Source: 34-65-8 sp963529855
GTDB taxonomy: Bacteria; Pseudomonadota; Alphaproteobacteria; Sphingomonadales; Sphingomonadaceae
DNA length: 64,000 bases
Assembly: GCA_963529855.1 (NCBI GenBank)
Contig: CAURZK010000002.1
Coordinates: forward strand, 372,001 to 436,000
Direction: 5' to 3'
Each line of letters opens with the position of its first letter. Within the stretch, counting starts at the first letter, position 1. The notes beneath the pieces are model-generated. The model was not told the DNA's origin. It worked only from the letters and a program-made list of their open reading frames with translations, and searched no databases. Positions 8,440 through 17,126 of this stretch are shown piece by piece. The position numbers and the translations under genes were made by a program.

Positions 8440-9603
8440 CTAGTCGGCAGCGGCGGCGATTTTCTGCACCAGCGCCAGCCGCGCGGCGCTGCGTTCCCGC
8501 ATGGAAGCCCTCGGCCAGTTCGACACGATCGCCACGACCACGCCCTTTTCAGGAACCAGCGTGATCGACTGGCCGAAAATGCCCTGCCCGCCGAAATTGC
8601 CGCCGGGATAAGTCCACCATTGATAGCCGTAACCAAAGCCAGGGTTCTGCGCGAACTTGACCGCCGGCCCACCCGCATCGCTGAACCAGCCGGTCGGAAC
8701 CGAAGGCTGGCCCCGTTCCAGCACCCACTGGCCAAACCGAGCATAATCGGCGAGGCGCAGCGACAGGCAGCATCCGGCAATGTTCCCGCCAGTGAGGTCG
8801 GTCATCCAGAACATGTCCCCGGCAAACCCGGCCGGATCGACGATCTTCTCCTTGGCGTAATCTGCCAGCGAGCGACCGATCGCTGCCGCCACGAGATCGC
8901 CCAGAAGATTGGTTTCCAGCGTCTTGTAGACCCACTTGTCGCCCGCGGGCGCTTCGCGGGTCAATTGCCTGGCGTAGGTGACCGCCTGCGATTCGCCGAC
9001 GCTGGGCGTGACCAGCAGCATCCGGGCGACATCGCTGTTCGGGTCGGCATAGTCTTCGTTCCACTTCACGCCCGATGTCATCATGGCGAGCTGGCGAACA
9101 CTGACGCCTTCATACGCAGTACCCGCCAGCGCCGGCAGGTAACGGGTAACCGGATCGTCGATGCTGGCGATCGCGCCATCCTTGATCGCCGCGCCGAGCA
9201 GGGTGGAAGTGAAGCTCTTGGCCACCGAAAAGCTGGTCCAGCGGTCTTCCGGCTCGAAGTTCAGGCCATAACGTTCGTAGCGAACCTCCCCGTCTTCCAG
9301 CACCATGATGCCGGCAGCATTGCTGTCCGCAAGAAAACGATCGATTTCGGCGGCTAGCGCGGGACCGAACGACTCGCCTCGTTCGAGCACGCGGGGCGCT
9401 GGGTCCGCCGCGATCTCGTGCCCGGCAAAGTAATCCTCCATCCGGCGAAACCGGTCGGCACGTGTCGCGTCGTCCCAAAACAATACCTGAAGCTGTTCTA
9501 CCGGCAGCATGGTAGCCGGCTGGCTCAGCCGCACTTGCTCGACCTGGGGCACGGCACAGGCGGCCAGCGCGGCACATACCGCAGTAATCAGGAACTTACG
9601 CAT
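8440..9603 (-). CDS. Serine hydrolase lipoprotein, beta-lactamase/transpeptidase-like fold
   Basis: Protein of 387 residues of the class C beta-lactamase-related family (AmpC/esterase EstB-like). A lipoprotein signal ends LAAC with the lipidated Cys at residue 16, so it is periplasmic and membrane anchored. The catalytic SxxK is SVAK in SFSVAKSFTS, and YKTLETN lies at the usual Tyr-containing second motif; GYGYQWW is typical near the C-terminus. Such proteins are more often esterases or D-peptidases than true beta-lactamases, and the substrate cannot be told from sequence. The start at 9603 has AAGGA two bases upstream. It lies 23 bases downstream of the cyclopropane synthase gene. Confidence 0.88.
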   Translation of the reverse strand: MRKFLITAVCAALAACAVPQVEQVRLSQPATMLPVEQLQVLFWDDATRADRFRRMEDYFAGHEIAADPAPRVLERGESFGPALAAEIDRFLADSNAAGIMVLEDGEVRYERYGLNFEPEDRWTSFSVAKSFTSTLLGAAIKDGAIASIDDPVTRYLPALAGTAYEGVSVRQLAMMTSGVKWNEDYADPNSDVARMLLVTPSVGESQAVTYARQLTREAPAGDKWVYKTLETNLLGDLVAAAIGRSLADYAKEKIVDPAGFAGDMFWMTDLTGGNIAGCCLSLRLADYARFGQWVLERGQPSVPTGWFSDAGGPAVKFAQNPGFGYGYQWWTYPGGNFGGQGIFGQSITLVPEKGVVVAIVSNWPRASMRERSAARLALVQKIAAAAD

Positions 9604-9626
9604 GATCCTTCCCCCCAAAACTCGCT

Positions 9627-10874
9627 TTATCCGCGATCTTGCTTGACCAACGTGACCTGATGCACGTCGATACCGCCCCCACGGAACCCGCCCTCGCAAT
9701 ACATCAGATAATAGCGCCATAGCCGCTGGAACCGCGCATCGAAACCTGCGGGCAAGGCACCTGCACTGACGGTTTCGTCGAAGTTTGCCCGCCATGTTTT
9801 TAATGTTTCGGCATAATCCGGTCCAAATCGTTCCTCGTCATGCCAGGTCAGGCCGCGCTCCTCCGCCAATCGGCGAAACTCGCTGGTGCGGATCAGCAGG
9901 CCGCCGGGGAAGATATATGCCTGGATGAAATCGGCGCTGCGGGCATAAGCGTCGAACAGGGCATCATTCATCGAAATGAACTGAATCGCCGCCCGCCCGC
10001 CCGGCTTCAGGTTGCACGCGATGCAATCCATGAATTGCGGCCAATATTCCCGGCCCAACGCCTCGACCATCTCGACGCTTACGATCGCATCGTATTGGCC
10101 ACGCGTGTCGCGGTAATCCTGCTTCAGGAATGTAACACCCGCGTCTTGCCGTGCCCGGGCCCAGGCGAGCTGCTCGTCCGACAGGCTGATCGCCGTGACC
10201 TTTGCACCTGCGCGCTGGAAATAGTCGGCAAGACCGCCCCAGCCGCAGCCGATTTCCAGCAACGTCCCCGGCATGCCAAGCCGCTCTGCCAGTCGATCCC
10301 ACTTGCGCCGCTGGGCCATTTCCAGCGTGACGCCTTGGGTTCGATAGCCCGAAGAATAGCTCATCGTCGGATCGAGCCAGGCCGCGTAGAAATCGTTGCC
10401 GAGATCGTAGTGCGCGTGAATGTTGCGCGCTGCGCCCGCGCGCGAATTGCGGTTCAGCCAGTGCGCGAACCGGGCCGCCCAGCGGAACGGGCCGCGCGCC
10501 CGGCCGGTATCGCCCAGCGTTTCGCCATTGGCCATGAACAGTGCGAAAACAGGCACCGGGTCGGGACTGTCCCATTCGCCGGCCTCCCATGCCTGGTACC
10601 AGCCGATCGAGCCATTGGTGGCCAGGCGCATAAGGGCGCGCCAGTCGAGGATGCGCACTTCGGCGTCGAAACCAGGCGCCCGGCCGCCCAGCTGCCGGGT
10701 CGTACCATCGGGAAGATGTCCGGTGATCGAACCCGTCGCCAGCCCTGCGTCGATCCGGTCGAGTACCTTGTGAAAACCGGGTGCTATCAGGCGTGCAAGC
10801 GGGCCCGGGCGCCGTTCGAAACGCGCGGCGCCGGCGAGCAGATCGCCGCCCCTGCTGATCCCCTGTACCGTCAT
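9627..10874 (-). CDS. cfa: Cyclopropane-fatty-acyl-phospholipid synthase
   Basis: SAM-dependent enzyme that adds a methylene bridge to unsaturated acyl chains of membrane phospholipids, usually on stress or in stationary phase. The 415 residues show the CFA signature HYDLGNDFYAAWLDPTMSYS, the SAM site LEIGCGWGGLADYF and the C-terminal MYCEGGFRGGGIDVHQV typical of the family. The ATG at 10874 was chosen; a TTG at 10910 in the same frame would add 12 residues. The gene lies about 40 bases downstream of the photolyase gene on the same strand, so both membrane and DNA repair functions could share one stress-responsive promoter (inference). Confidence 0.93.
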   Translation of the reverse strand: MTVQGISRGGDLLAGAARFERRPGPLARLIAPGFHKVLDRIDAGLATGSITGHLPDGTTRQLGGRAPGFDAEVRILDWRALMRLATNGSIGWYQAWEAGEWDSPDPVPVFALFMANGETLGDTGRARGPFRWAARFAHWLNRNSRAGAARNIHAHYDLGNDFYAAWLDPTMSYSSGYRTQGVTLEMAQRRKWDRLAERLGMPGTLLEIGCGWGGLADYFQRAGAKVTAISLSDEQLAWARARQDAGVTFLKQDYRDTRGQYDAIVSVEMVEALGREYWPQFMDCIACNLKPGGRAAIQFISMNDALFDAYARSADFIQAYIFPGGLLIRTSEFRRLAEERGLTWHDEERFGPDYAETLKTWRANFDETVSAGALPAGFDARFQRLWRYYLMYCEGGFRGGGIDVHQVTLVKQDRG

Positions 10875-10914
10875 TCCTGTCCCTATGCGCCCGGTCGCGC
10901 ACAGGGGCAAGCGC

Positions 10915-12288
10915 CTAGCTTTTCATGCGTTTGTAAACCGACAGCGCACGTTCGCGCGCTTCCTTGTGACCGATGATCTTCGCAGGATACTTCCCGCGTT
11001 TGCCGTCGGGCGGATCGTGCAGCTCGGCATCCGGCAATTCAGCAATTTCAGGGACATATTCACGGATGTAGCCAACTGCGTCGAACTTCTCGCTCTGGCT
11101 CAACGGTGCCATGATCCGCACGAACATGTTGCTGTCGACCCCAGTCCCGGCGACCCATTGCCAGTTGACCGCGTTGGAGGCGAAATCGGCGTCAACCAGC
11201 GTATCCCAGAACCACCTTTCGCCCACGCGCCAGTCGATCAGCAGGTGCTTGATGAGGAACGATGCTGCAATCATCCTGACACGATTGTGCATCCATCCCG
11301 TCTGCCAAAGCTGACGCATGCCGGCGTCCACGATGGGATAGCCCGTCTGACCTCGCTGCCATGCCTGCAGGTCGTCAGCCGCTTCGCCTGAATGGTCCCG
11401 CCATTTCAGCTTGCCGAAATCGCGGTAGCTCTGCGTGGCATACTTCGGCGTCTCGCAGATGACATTGGCCGCGTAGTCGCGCCAGATCAGCTCCTTCTTG
11501 AACGTCTTCCACCCCTGCCCGCGCTGCGACGAGAGCCGATGCCAGACCTGTACCGGCGAAATCTCGCCCCAGTGGAGGTGCGGCGACAGGCGGGACGAAC
11601 CGTCGATCGAGGGCAGGTTTCGGGCACTTTCGTAATTGCCAACGTGATCTTCCCACCAGTCGAGCCGATCCAAGGCCGCAGCCTCTCCCACATCCCAGAA
11701 ATCGCGCATCCCGCCGGCCCAATCCGGCTTGGTGGGCAAAAGGTTCCAATCAACAAGGTCGTCGCTTGCCGGCCATGTCTCGGGCGCCTGCAGAACCTCC
11801 GGCTCGGGCAGTTCCTCGCGCGGGGGAAGCTGGTCGAGCGTCGCGCGCGCGAAGGGCGTGTAAATCTTGTACGGCGTGCCGGAACCGGTCGTGACCGTCC
11901 CGGGCGCGAGCAGGTAATTGGCGTCATGGAGGCAAAGCTCGATCCCATCGGAGAGTTTGCCCTGCGCCTTGCGCCACCACGGCTCGTAATGCCGGTTGGC
12001 ATGGATGCTGCTCGCGCCCACCTCCCTGGCGATCTTGAGCAGTTCTTCCACCGCATCGCCCCGGCGAAGGATCAGCTTGCAACGGCGCTTGCCAAACGAT
12101 GCCGCCAGGCTGTTCAGCGAATGATGGAGCCACCACCGGCTGGCCCCGCCATCGGCATGATCGCCCGCCGCCCTGTCATCCAGCACGAAAACGGGCACCA
12201 CCGGGCCCGCCTGTGCGGCGTGAAAAAGTGCAGGGTTATCGGCCAGGCGCAAGTCGCGCCGCAGCCACACGATCTGGGGGGATGCCAT
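10915..12288 (-). CDS. phrB: Deoxyribodipyrimidine photolyase (cryptochrome/photolyase family)
   Basis: Light-driven repair of UV-induced pyrimidine dimers, 457 residues. The N-terminal antenna domain opens IVWLRRDLRLADNPAL, and the FAD domain carries WRDYAANVICETP, YPIVDAGMRQLWQTGWMHNR and NWQWVAGTGVDSNMFVRIM. The last motif differs from class I CPD enzymes (DAAPYFRIFNP), so the exact subclass is uncertain. No Shine-Dalgarno sequence is visible before the ATG at 12288; if the GGAACC element at 12317-12322 is its -35, the mRNA would start only a few bases upstream. It diverges from the PAP2 gene. Confidence 0.95.
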   Translation of the reverse strand: MASPQIVWLRRDLRLADNPALFHAAQAGPVVPVFVLDDRAAGDHADGGASRWWLHHSLNSLAASFGKRRCKLILRRGDAVEELLKIAREVGASSIHANRHYEPWWRKAQGKLSDGIELCLHDANYLLAPGTVTTGSGTPYKIYTPFARATLDQLPPREELPEPEVLQAPETWPASDDLVDWNLLPTKPDWAGGMRDFWDVGEAAALDRLDWWEDHVGNYESARNLPSIDGSSRLSPHLHWGEISPVQVWHRLSSQRGQGWKTFKKELIWRDYAANVICETPKYATQSYRDFGKLKWRDHSGEAADDLQAWQRGQTGYPIVDAGMRQLWQTGWMHNRVRMIAASFLIKHLLIDWRVGERWFWDTLVDADFASNAVNWQWVAGTGVDSNMFVRIMAPLSQSEKFDAVGYIREYVPEIAELPDAELHDPPDGKRGKYPAKIIGHKEARERALSVYKRMKS

Positions 12289-12294
12289 AAGCGC

Positions 12295-12322
12295 GGAACC
12301 CTATTGACCTATGTCAGGTTCC
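12295..12322. promoter_or_regulatory. Symmetric GGAACC...GGTTCC element, possible two-way EcfG-type promoter
   Basis: In the 41-base gap between phrB and the PAP2 gene lies GGAACC (12295-12300), then TGAC (12305-12308), CTAT, GTCA (12313-12316) and GGTTCC (12317-12322). On each strand this gives GGAAC, 18 bases, GTT. The alphaproteobacterial general-stress sigma factor EcfG recognises GGAAC, about 16-18 bases, then GTT. Predicted starts fall within a few bases of both ATG codons. It could equally be a dyad operator for an unknown repressor; the nested inverted repeat is certain, the function is inferred. Confidence 0.5.
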
Positions 12323-12329
12323 TCAAGGC

Positions 12330-13085
12330 ATGAGCGACCTCGTCAGCGATCCCCATCACCTGCCGCCTGAAACCGTCCGCCTCCCGGAACGCGGCTTCAC
12401 CATCGACCGCCGCAAGGCGCTGATCGCGGCGGCGATATGCTGGTCGGGCTTCGTCTTGTTCGTGTGGCTGGTTGCCACGGGCCGCGCCGGATGGCTCGAC
12501 GAACCCGGCCTTCTGGCGGCGCGCACCGGCGAAGGCCGGGAATTTGCCGGCAGTGCGCTGATGCTCGAAATCGTGCGCGACACCACTGCACTGGGCGGCG
12601 TATTCCTGCGCAACCTGTTCGCGATCGGCGCGGTGGTTGCGCTATTGTTTCTGAAGCTGCGGCGCGAGGGGGTGCTGTTCGCGGCCACCGTCATGCTCGG
12701 CTGGATCGTCAATACCGGCGCAAAACTGGTGTTCGGGCGCGAGCGGCCTCAGATCGTGCCTCACCTGATGGAGGCGGGCGGCGAAAGCTTCCCTTCGGGT
12801 CACGCGTTCAACGCCGCCGTGGTCTATATCGCGATGGCATTGGCGTTCGCTGCGCTCAGCAGGCGCCATTCAGTTCGCTACACCATAATTGTCGCCGCGA
12901 TGGCGATGAGCGCCCTGGTCGCCTGGAGCCGCGTCCTGCTGGGTGTGCATTTCCCCAGCGACGTGATCGCTGGTTGGCTGGGCGGCGCCGGCTGGGCTTT
13001 CCTGGCGGCAGCGCTGCTCTATGCGCCGGCCAAGGCGGCGGCAGACGGCGCGCAGACGCCGCGGGGCAGCGGGACGCTGAACTGA
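12330..13085 (+). CDS. PAP2 family phosphatase
   Basis: Membrane phosphatase of 251 residues, probably acting on lipid phosphates such as undecaprenyl pyrophosphate or phosphatidate. The three PAP2 motifs are intact: KLVFGRERP, PSGHAFNAA and SRVLLGVHFPSD. About six hydrophobic helices are visible. Start context is poor in ribosome-binding sequence. It diverges from phrB, and its last 67 bases overlap, tail to tail, the end of the membrane protein gene at 13019, an unusually long convergent overlap. UppP-like (BacA-independent) undecaprenyl phosphatase or lipid phosphatase are both possible. Confidence 0.92.
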   Translation: MSDLVSDPHHLPPETVRLPERGFTIDRRKALIAAAICWSGFVLFVWLVATGRAGWLDEPGLLAARTGEGREFAGSALMLEIVRDTTALGGVFLRNLFAIGAVVALLFLKLRREGVLFAATVMLGWIVNTGAKLVFGRERPQIVPHLMEAGGESFPSGHAFNAAVVYIAMALAFAALSRRHSVRYTIIVAAMAMSALVAWSRVLLGVHFPSDVIAGWLGGAGWAFLAAALLYAPAKAAADGAQTPRGSGTLN

Positions 13086-13951
13086 CCGCGCGCGCGCGGA
13101 TCGAAATAGCGTGCATCGGTAAGGGTCAGATTGCCGCTTTCCTCCGGCACAATCATCGGGGTACGCGCCCAGACGAGGAATGCGTTTACCTGCGAACTTG
13201 CCGCCCGCGCTGCGGAGAGGTCGCAGCGATCGAGCGGAATGCCCGGCAGCACCACGCCGTCTACCGCGTACAGGCCATTGCCCCCGGTTATCACCTGCCG
13301 CTTCAGCGACCAGAGCGGCGGCGGGCTGGCAATCACAATATCGACACCCGTCGGCGCATCGACCACTGCCGCTTCCGCCCGCCAGGTAACCGCCCCGTTC
13401 AAACCGATATATACAAGGGCGGCAGCAATCGCGATCCGCGCCGGCCGCTGCCATTGCCCGCCCCGCTTTTCCCGCCGCAGCGAGAACCACGTGGCCACGC
13501 CCAGCAGCACCCACAGCCACAGATCGATGATGAAGAGCACGTCGCCGTGGAACCAGCGGCTCGAGAACGGCTCGAGCAGGCGGATGCCATAGACATTGAG
13601 CCAGTCGAGCGCCGGGTGGGTCAGGCACCCGATCAGAGCGAGCGCATAGAGCCAGCCGAAATGCACCGGCAGGCGCCCTTCCGGCCGTTTGCCGCGCTTT
13701 GCCTGCCACCGGTCAAACCCGTAAAGCAGCCACGCCAGAACCAGCGGCAGCAGCACCAACGCAGGCGGGCCATGGGTGATTCCCCGCCGGAAGCCGAGAT
13801 GTTCCACCCCGTCGAGCCAGAAGAAACAAGCCGCATCGACATCGGGAAGATTGGCCCCGATGATCAGCGCGGGCATGGCCAGCCCGGTCTTCCGCTTCAG
13901 CCCCGCCTGCCCGATCAGCGCCCCGACGAGGCTGTGCGTTAGGTTATCCAT
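13019..13951 (-). CDS. Metal-dependent hydrolase-like membrane protein (DUF457/YdjM)
   Basis: Integral membrane protein of 310 residues of the YdjM (DUF457, PF04307) group, called metal-dependent hydrolase by homology; the biochemical role is not established. The N-terminus has MDNLTHSLVGALIGQAG with the conserved THS, followed by ANLPDVDA, RRGITHGPPAL and CLTHPALDWLNVYG, which supply the His/Asp set. The C-terminal third is a soluble domain without a clear assignment. The gene lies 23 bases downstream of korB on the same strand. Its final 67 bases are antisense to the end of the PAP2 gene. Confidence 0.85.
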   Translation of the reverse strand: MDNLTHSLVGALIGQAGLKRKTGLAMPALIIGANLPDVDAACFFWLDGVEHLGFRRGITHGPPALVLLPLVLAWLLYGFDRWQAKRGKRPEGRLPVHFGWLYALALIGCLTHPALDWLNVYGIRLLEPFSSRWFHGDVLFIIDLWLWVLLGVATWFSLRREKRGGQWQRPARIAIAAALVYIGLNGAVTWRAEAAVVDAPTGVDIVIASPPPLWSLKRQVITGGNGLYAVDGVVLPGIPLDRCDLSAARAASSQVNAFLVWARTPMIVPEESGNLTLTDARYFDPRARGQFSVPLPRGVCAPSAAALAGA

Positions 13952-13974
13952 ATTCGGGCGCGGGCCTTATCAGC

Positions 13975-15009
13975 TCAGGCCGGATGCCCGCCGCTGTCGT
14001 CGACCGTCCACGTCTGCCCCTTGCCGAGCAGCTTGGCGAGGTTGGGTTCCTTGCCCTCGATCGCCAGCGCACGTTCGGCGATCACGCCTTCCTCGAAAGT
14101 CGGGCGCGGATCGTCGTAGAGGACGCCGAGCGCCATCGGGAATGGGCCGAACGGCATTTCGACCAGCATGTGCGCGACCGTGCGATTGGTGACGTCATGG
14201 ACGATCACGCCGGCGGCCTGCCAATCACCATCAAGCACATCGACGACCTCGATGTGCAGCGTGTCGCGGTTCAGGGTAATGCCCTTGGCCCCGTTGGCGA
14301 ACAGCATCGGCTGGCCATGTTCGAGCCAGAGCTGGCGTTCTTCGGCCCCCTTGGGTGCGGCGAAATCCTCGAACACGTCCTTGTTGTAAACGATGCAGTT
14401 CTGGAAAATCTCGACAAAGGCCGCGCCCTTGTGCGCGTGCGCCGCCTTCAGAACGTCGGGCAGGTTCTTCGACACGTCGAAACCGCGGGCCACGAACCGC
14501 GCACCCGCGCCCAGTGCGAACGCAGCCGGGCGGATCGGGCGATCGTAACTGCCCAGCGGGGTCGATGGCGACTTCGTCCCTTCGCGACTGGTCGGGGAAT
14601 ATTGCCCCTTCGTAAGCCCGTAGATCTCGTTATTGAACAGCATGATCTGCATGTTCACGTTGCGGCGAAGAACGTGCAACAAGTGATTGCCGCCAATGGA
14701 TAATCCATCACCGTCGCCGGTCACCAGCCAGACATCGAGATCCGGGTTGGCAAGCTTTATCCCGGTCGCGAACGCCGGCGCGCGGCCGTGGATCGTGTGG
14801 AAGCCGTAGCTTTCGATGTAATAGGGGAAACGGCTGGAACAGCCGATGCCGCTGACAAAGACGGTGTTGGCCGGGTCGGCGCCGAGCATCGGCAGGGTGC
14901 GCTGCACCGCCTTGAGGATCGCGTAGTCGCCGCAACCCGGGCACCAGCGCACCTCCTGGTCGGTTTCCCAGTCCTTGAGCGTCGTCGTGATGGGAGTCAT
15001 GTCGTTCAT
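13975..15009 (-). CDS. korB: 2-oxoacid:ferredoxin oxidoreductase, beta subunit (KorB-like)
   Basis: TPP-binding subunit, 344 residues, of an enzyme that decarboxylates a 2-oxoacid (probably 2-oxoglutarate) to the acyl-CoA with ferredoxin as electron acceptor. The TPP motif is GDGDGLSIGGNH. Cysteines in WCPGCGDYA, GIGCSSRF and FQNCIVYN match the four ligands of the single 4Fe-4S cluster in two-subunit KorAB enzymes. The start overlaps the korA stop as ATGA, so the subunits are translationally coupled. A ferredoxin gene is not in the window; an FprA-type ferredoxin reductase is encoded at 56652. Confidence 0.94.
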   Translation of the reverse strand: MNDMTPITTTLKDWETDQEVRWCPGCGDYAILKAVQRTLPMLGADPANTVFVSGIGCSSRFPYYIESYGFHTIHGRAPAFATGIKLANPDLDVWLVTGDGDGLSIGGNHLLHVLRRNVNMQIMLFNNEIYGLTKGQYSPTSREGTKSPSTPLGSYDRPIRPAAFALGAGARFVARGFDVSKNLPDVLKAAHAHKGAAFVEIFQNCIVYNKDVFEDFAAPKGAEERQLWLEHGQPMLFANGAKGITLNRDTLHIEVVDVLDGDWQAAGVIVHDVTNRTVAHMLVEMPFGPFPMALGVLYDDPRPTFEEGVIAERALAIEGKEPNLAKLLGKGQTWTVDDSGGHPA

Positions 15010-16958
15010 GGGTTTACCGCCTTCACGCTGGGCAGCTGCGTATCATTGGGTTCGACCTCGTCGCCCCCGGCATCGCCCGGAATGCCGTCGAAATAGGTCG
15101 CGATCGCGGCCTCGATCTCGGCGATGGCGAACGGCTGGCCGCTGGTCTTGGTTAGCGGCTGGGCATCGACCAGGAACTGGTCGCGCAGCACGGTCTTGAA
15201 CTGGCCGGTATTCATTTCAGGGACCAGGATCTTGTCGAACCCGCGCAACAGCTCGCCAAGGTTTGCCGGCAGCGGCCAGATGTGGCGCACGTGAATGTGG
15301 CTCACGTCCAGCCCCTTGCGCCGCGCACGCTCCACCGCCTGATGGATCGGCCCGAAGGTCGAGCCCCATCCGACCACGGCGAGGCGGCCCGTCGTTGCAC
15401 CCAGGCACACGTCCTGGTCGGGCACCGTGACGCCAAGAACCTTGTCGCGGCGTGCGTCGGTCATCGCCTGGTGGTTGGCGGGCGAATAGTCGATATGGCC
15501 GGTGTCGACCGCCTTCTCGATGCCGCCGATCCGGTGCATCAGGCCGGGCGTGCCGGGCTTGATCCAGGGACGCGCGCCCTTCGCATCGCGCTTGAATGGC
15601 AGCAGGCGCTCGTTTCCGTCCGCATCCTGGGCATTCTTCTCTTCGAGGAACTGCGCCGCGAACGGAGTGAACCCGGCCGGGTCGGGCACCTTCCACGGCT
15701 CGGCGGCATTGGCGATATAGCCATCGGTCAGCAACATGACCGGGGTCATGTATTCGACTGCGATCCGGCACGCCTCGATCGCGCATTCGAACGCATCGCT
15801 GGGGCTGCGGGCGGAAATCACCGGCATCGGCGCATCGCCGTTGCGGCCATAAACCGCCTGATAGAGATCGCTCTGCTCCGTCTTGGTGGGGAGACCGGTG
15901 GAAGGCCCGCCGCGCTGCGAATTGACGATCACAAGCGGCAGTTCGGTCATGATCGCAAGGCCCATCGCCTCGCCCTTCAGCGCGATGCCGGGACCGGACG
16001 ATGACGTCACGCCAAGCGAGCCGGCATAGCTCGCACCGATCGCCGCGCAGATCGCTGCGATCTCGTCTTCCGCCTGGAACGTGGTGACGCCAAATTCCTT
16101 CAGCCGCACCAGATGGTGCAGGATGGAGGAGGCGGGCGTGATCGGATAGCCGCCGAAGAACATCGGCAGGCTGGCAAGCTGGGCGCCTGCCACCAGCCCG
16201 AGGCTGACCGCTTCGGCCCCCGTGATCGTGCGATAGAGGCCGGGCGCGCTCTCGACAGGATCGACCTGCACCTGGCGCAGCGGGCCGGACAGCTCCGCCG
16301 TCTCGCCAAAGGCATGGCCTGCATCGAGAGCCGCGATATTGGCATCCGCGAGTTCGGGCTTGCCCCTGAACTTGGCGCGCAGCCAGTCGTGGATCGGTGC
16401 GCGCGGGCGGCCGAACATCCACAGCGCCAGCCCCAGCGTCCACATGTTCTTGCAGCGCAGCGCGTCCTTGTTGCCAAGGCCGAACGGCTTGACCGCCTCG
16501 ATCGTATGTGCGCTGATATCGAAGGCGAGCAGGTCCCACTTCGCCAGGCTGCCATCCTCGAGCGGATTGGCCGCGTACTTTGCCTTTTCCAGGTTGCGCT
16601 TGGTGAACTCGCCCGTGTCGGCGATGATCAAACCGCCGGGCTTCAGTGCCTCGACATTGGTCTTGAGCGCGGCGGGGTTCATCGCCACCAGCACATCGGG
16701 CGCGTCGCCCGCAGTGTTGATCTCGCGGCTGCCGAAATTGATCTGGAAGGCGGAAACGCCGAACAGCGTGCCCTGCGGCGCGCGGATTTCCGCCGGGAAA
16801 TCGGGGAACGTCGCCAGGTCGTTGCCAGCGAGCGCGGTCGACAACGTGAATTGCCCGCCAGTAAGCTGCATGCCATCGCCGGAATCTCCCGCGAAACGGA
16901 CGACGATGGATTCTGGATGTTCCGCCTGCTGGGGCGTGCCGGCGACCTGCGTTGCCAT
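15006..16958 (-). CDS. korA: 2-oxoacid:ferredoxin oxidoreductase, fused gamma-alpha subunit (KorA-like)
   Basis: Partner of KorB, 650 residues. Residues about 15-200 form the gamma domain (IVVRFAGDSGDGMQLTGG), and the rest the alpha domain with GGYPITPASSILH, FQAEDEIAAICAAIGASYAG and VTSSSGPGIALKGEA. The gamma-alpha fusion is the Mycobacterium/Hydrogenobacter-type arrangement. The CoA ester is formed without NAD, which can replace or bypass 2-oxoglutarate dehydrogenase. The ATG at 16958 follows AAGGA by 6 bases; an upstream in-frame start at 17012 is weaker. It diverges from the esterase gene across a 168-base gap in which no further element was recognised. Confidence 0.94.
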   Translation of the reverse strand: MATQVAGTPQQAEHPESIVVRFAGDSGDGMQLTGGQFTLSTALAGNDLATFPDFPAEIRAPQGTLFGVSAFQINFGSREINTAGDAPDVLVAMNPAALKTNVEALKPGGLIIADTGEFTKRNLEKAKYAANPLEDGSLAKWDLLAFDISAHTIEAVKPFGLGNKDALRCKNMWTLGLALWMFGRPRAPIHDWLRAKFRGKPELADANIAALDAGHAFGETAELSGPLRQVQVDPVESAPGLYRTITGAEAVSLGLVAGAQLASLPMFFGGYPITPASSILHHLVRLKEFGVTTFQAEDEIAAICAAIGASYAGSLGVTSSSGPGIALKGEAMGLAIMTELPLVIVNSQRGGPSTGLPTKTEQSDLYQAVYGRNGDAPMPVISARSPSDAFECAIEACRIAVEYMTPVMLLTDGYIANAAEPWKVPDPAGFTPFAAQFLEEKNAQDADGNERLLPFKRDAKGARPWIKPGTPGLMHRIGGIEKAVDTGHIDYSPANHQAMTDARRDKVLGVTVPDQDVCLGATTGRLAVVGWGSTFGPIHQAVERARRKGLDVSHIHVRHIWPLPANLGELLRGFDKILVPEMNTGQFKTVLRDQFLVDAQPLTKTSGQPFAIAEIEAAIATYFDGIPGDAGGDEVEPNDTQLPSVKAVNP

Positions 16959-17126
16959 TTGATTTCCTTGTCGCGCCACGGTTTGGGCGCCTTTTCTGCG
17001 AGTGGGCGGCACCTATGCCTCGCCCTTGTCTCCCGCAATGAAGTTTTTCTCCCGTGGCGGCAAAAAGTCGAGTGGAAAAGGCGTGTCGCTGCGCTAGGTC
17101 CGGATTCGAAACCGATGGAGAGGGCC

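Noticed and set aside
8426..8445. CTAGG/CCTAG inverted repeat between converging genes
   Set aside because: Only five base pairs with a 7-base loop and no T run; too weak to call a terminator.
15006..17012. Longer KorA starting at 17012
   Set aside because: The extra 18 residues have no ribosome site, whereas the ATG at 16958 follows AAGGA at good spacing.
17100..17126. GGATTCGAA as a possible tRNA T-arm
   Set aside because: No acceptor or anticodon stems around it; it is the leader of the esterase gene.
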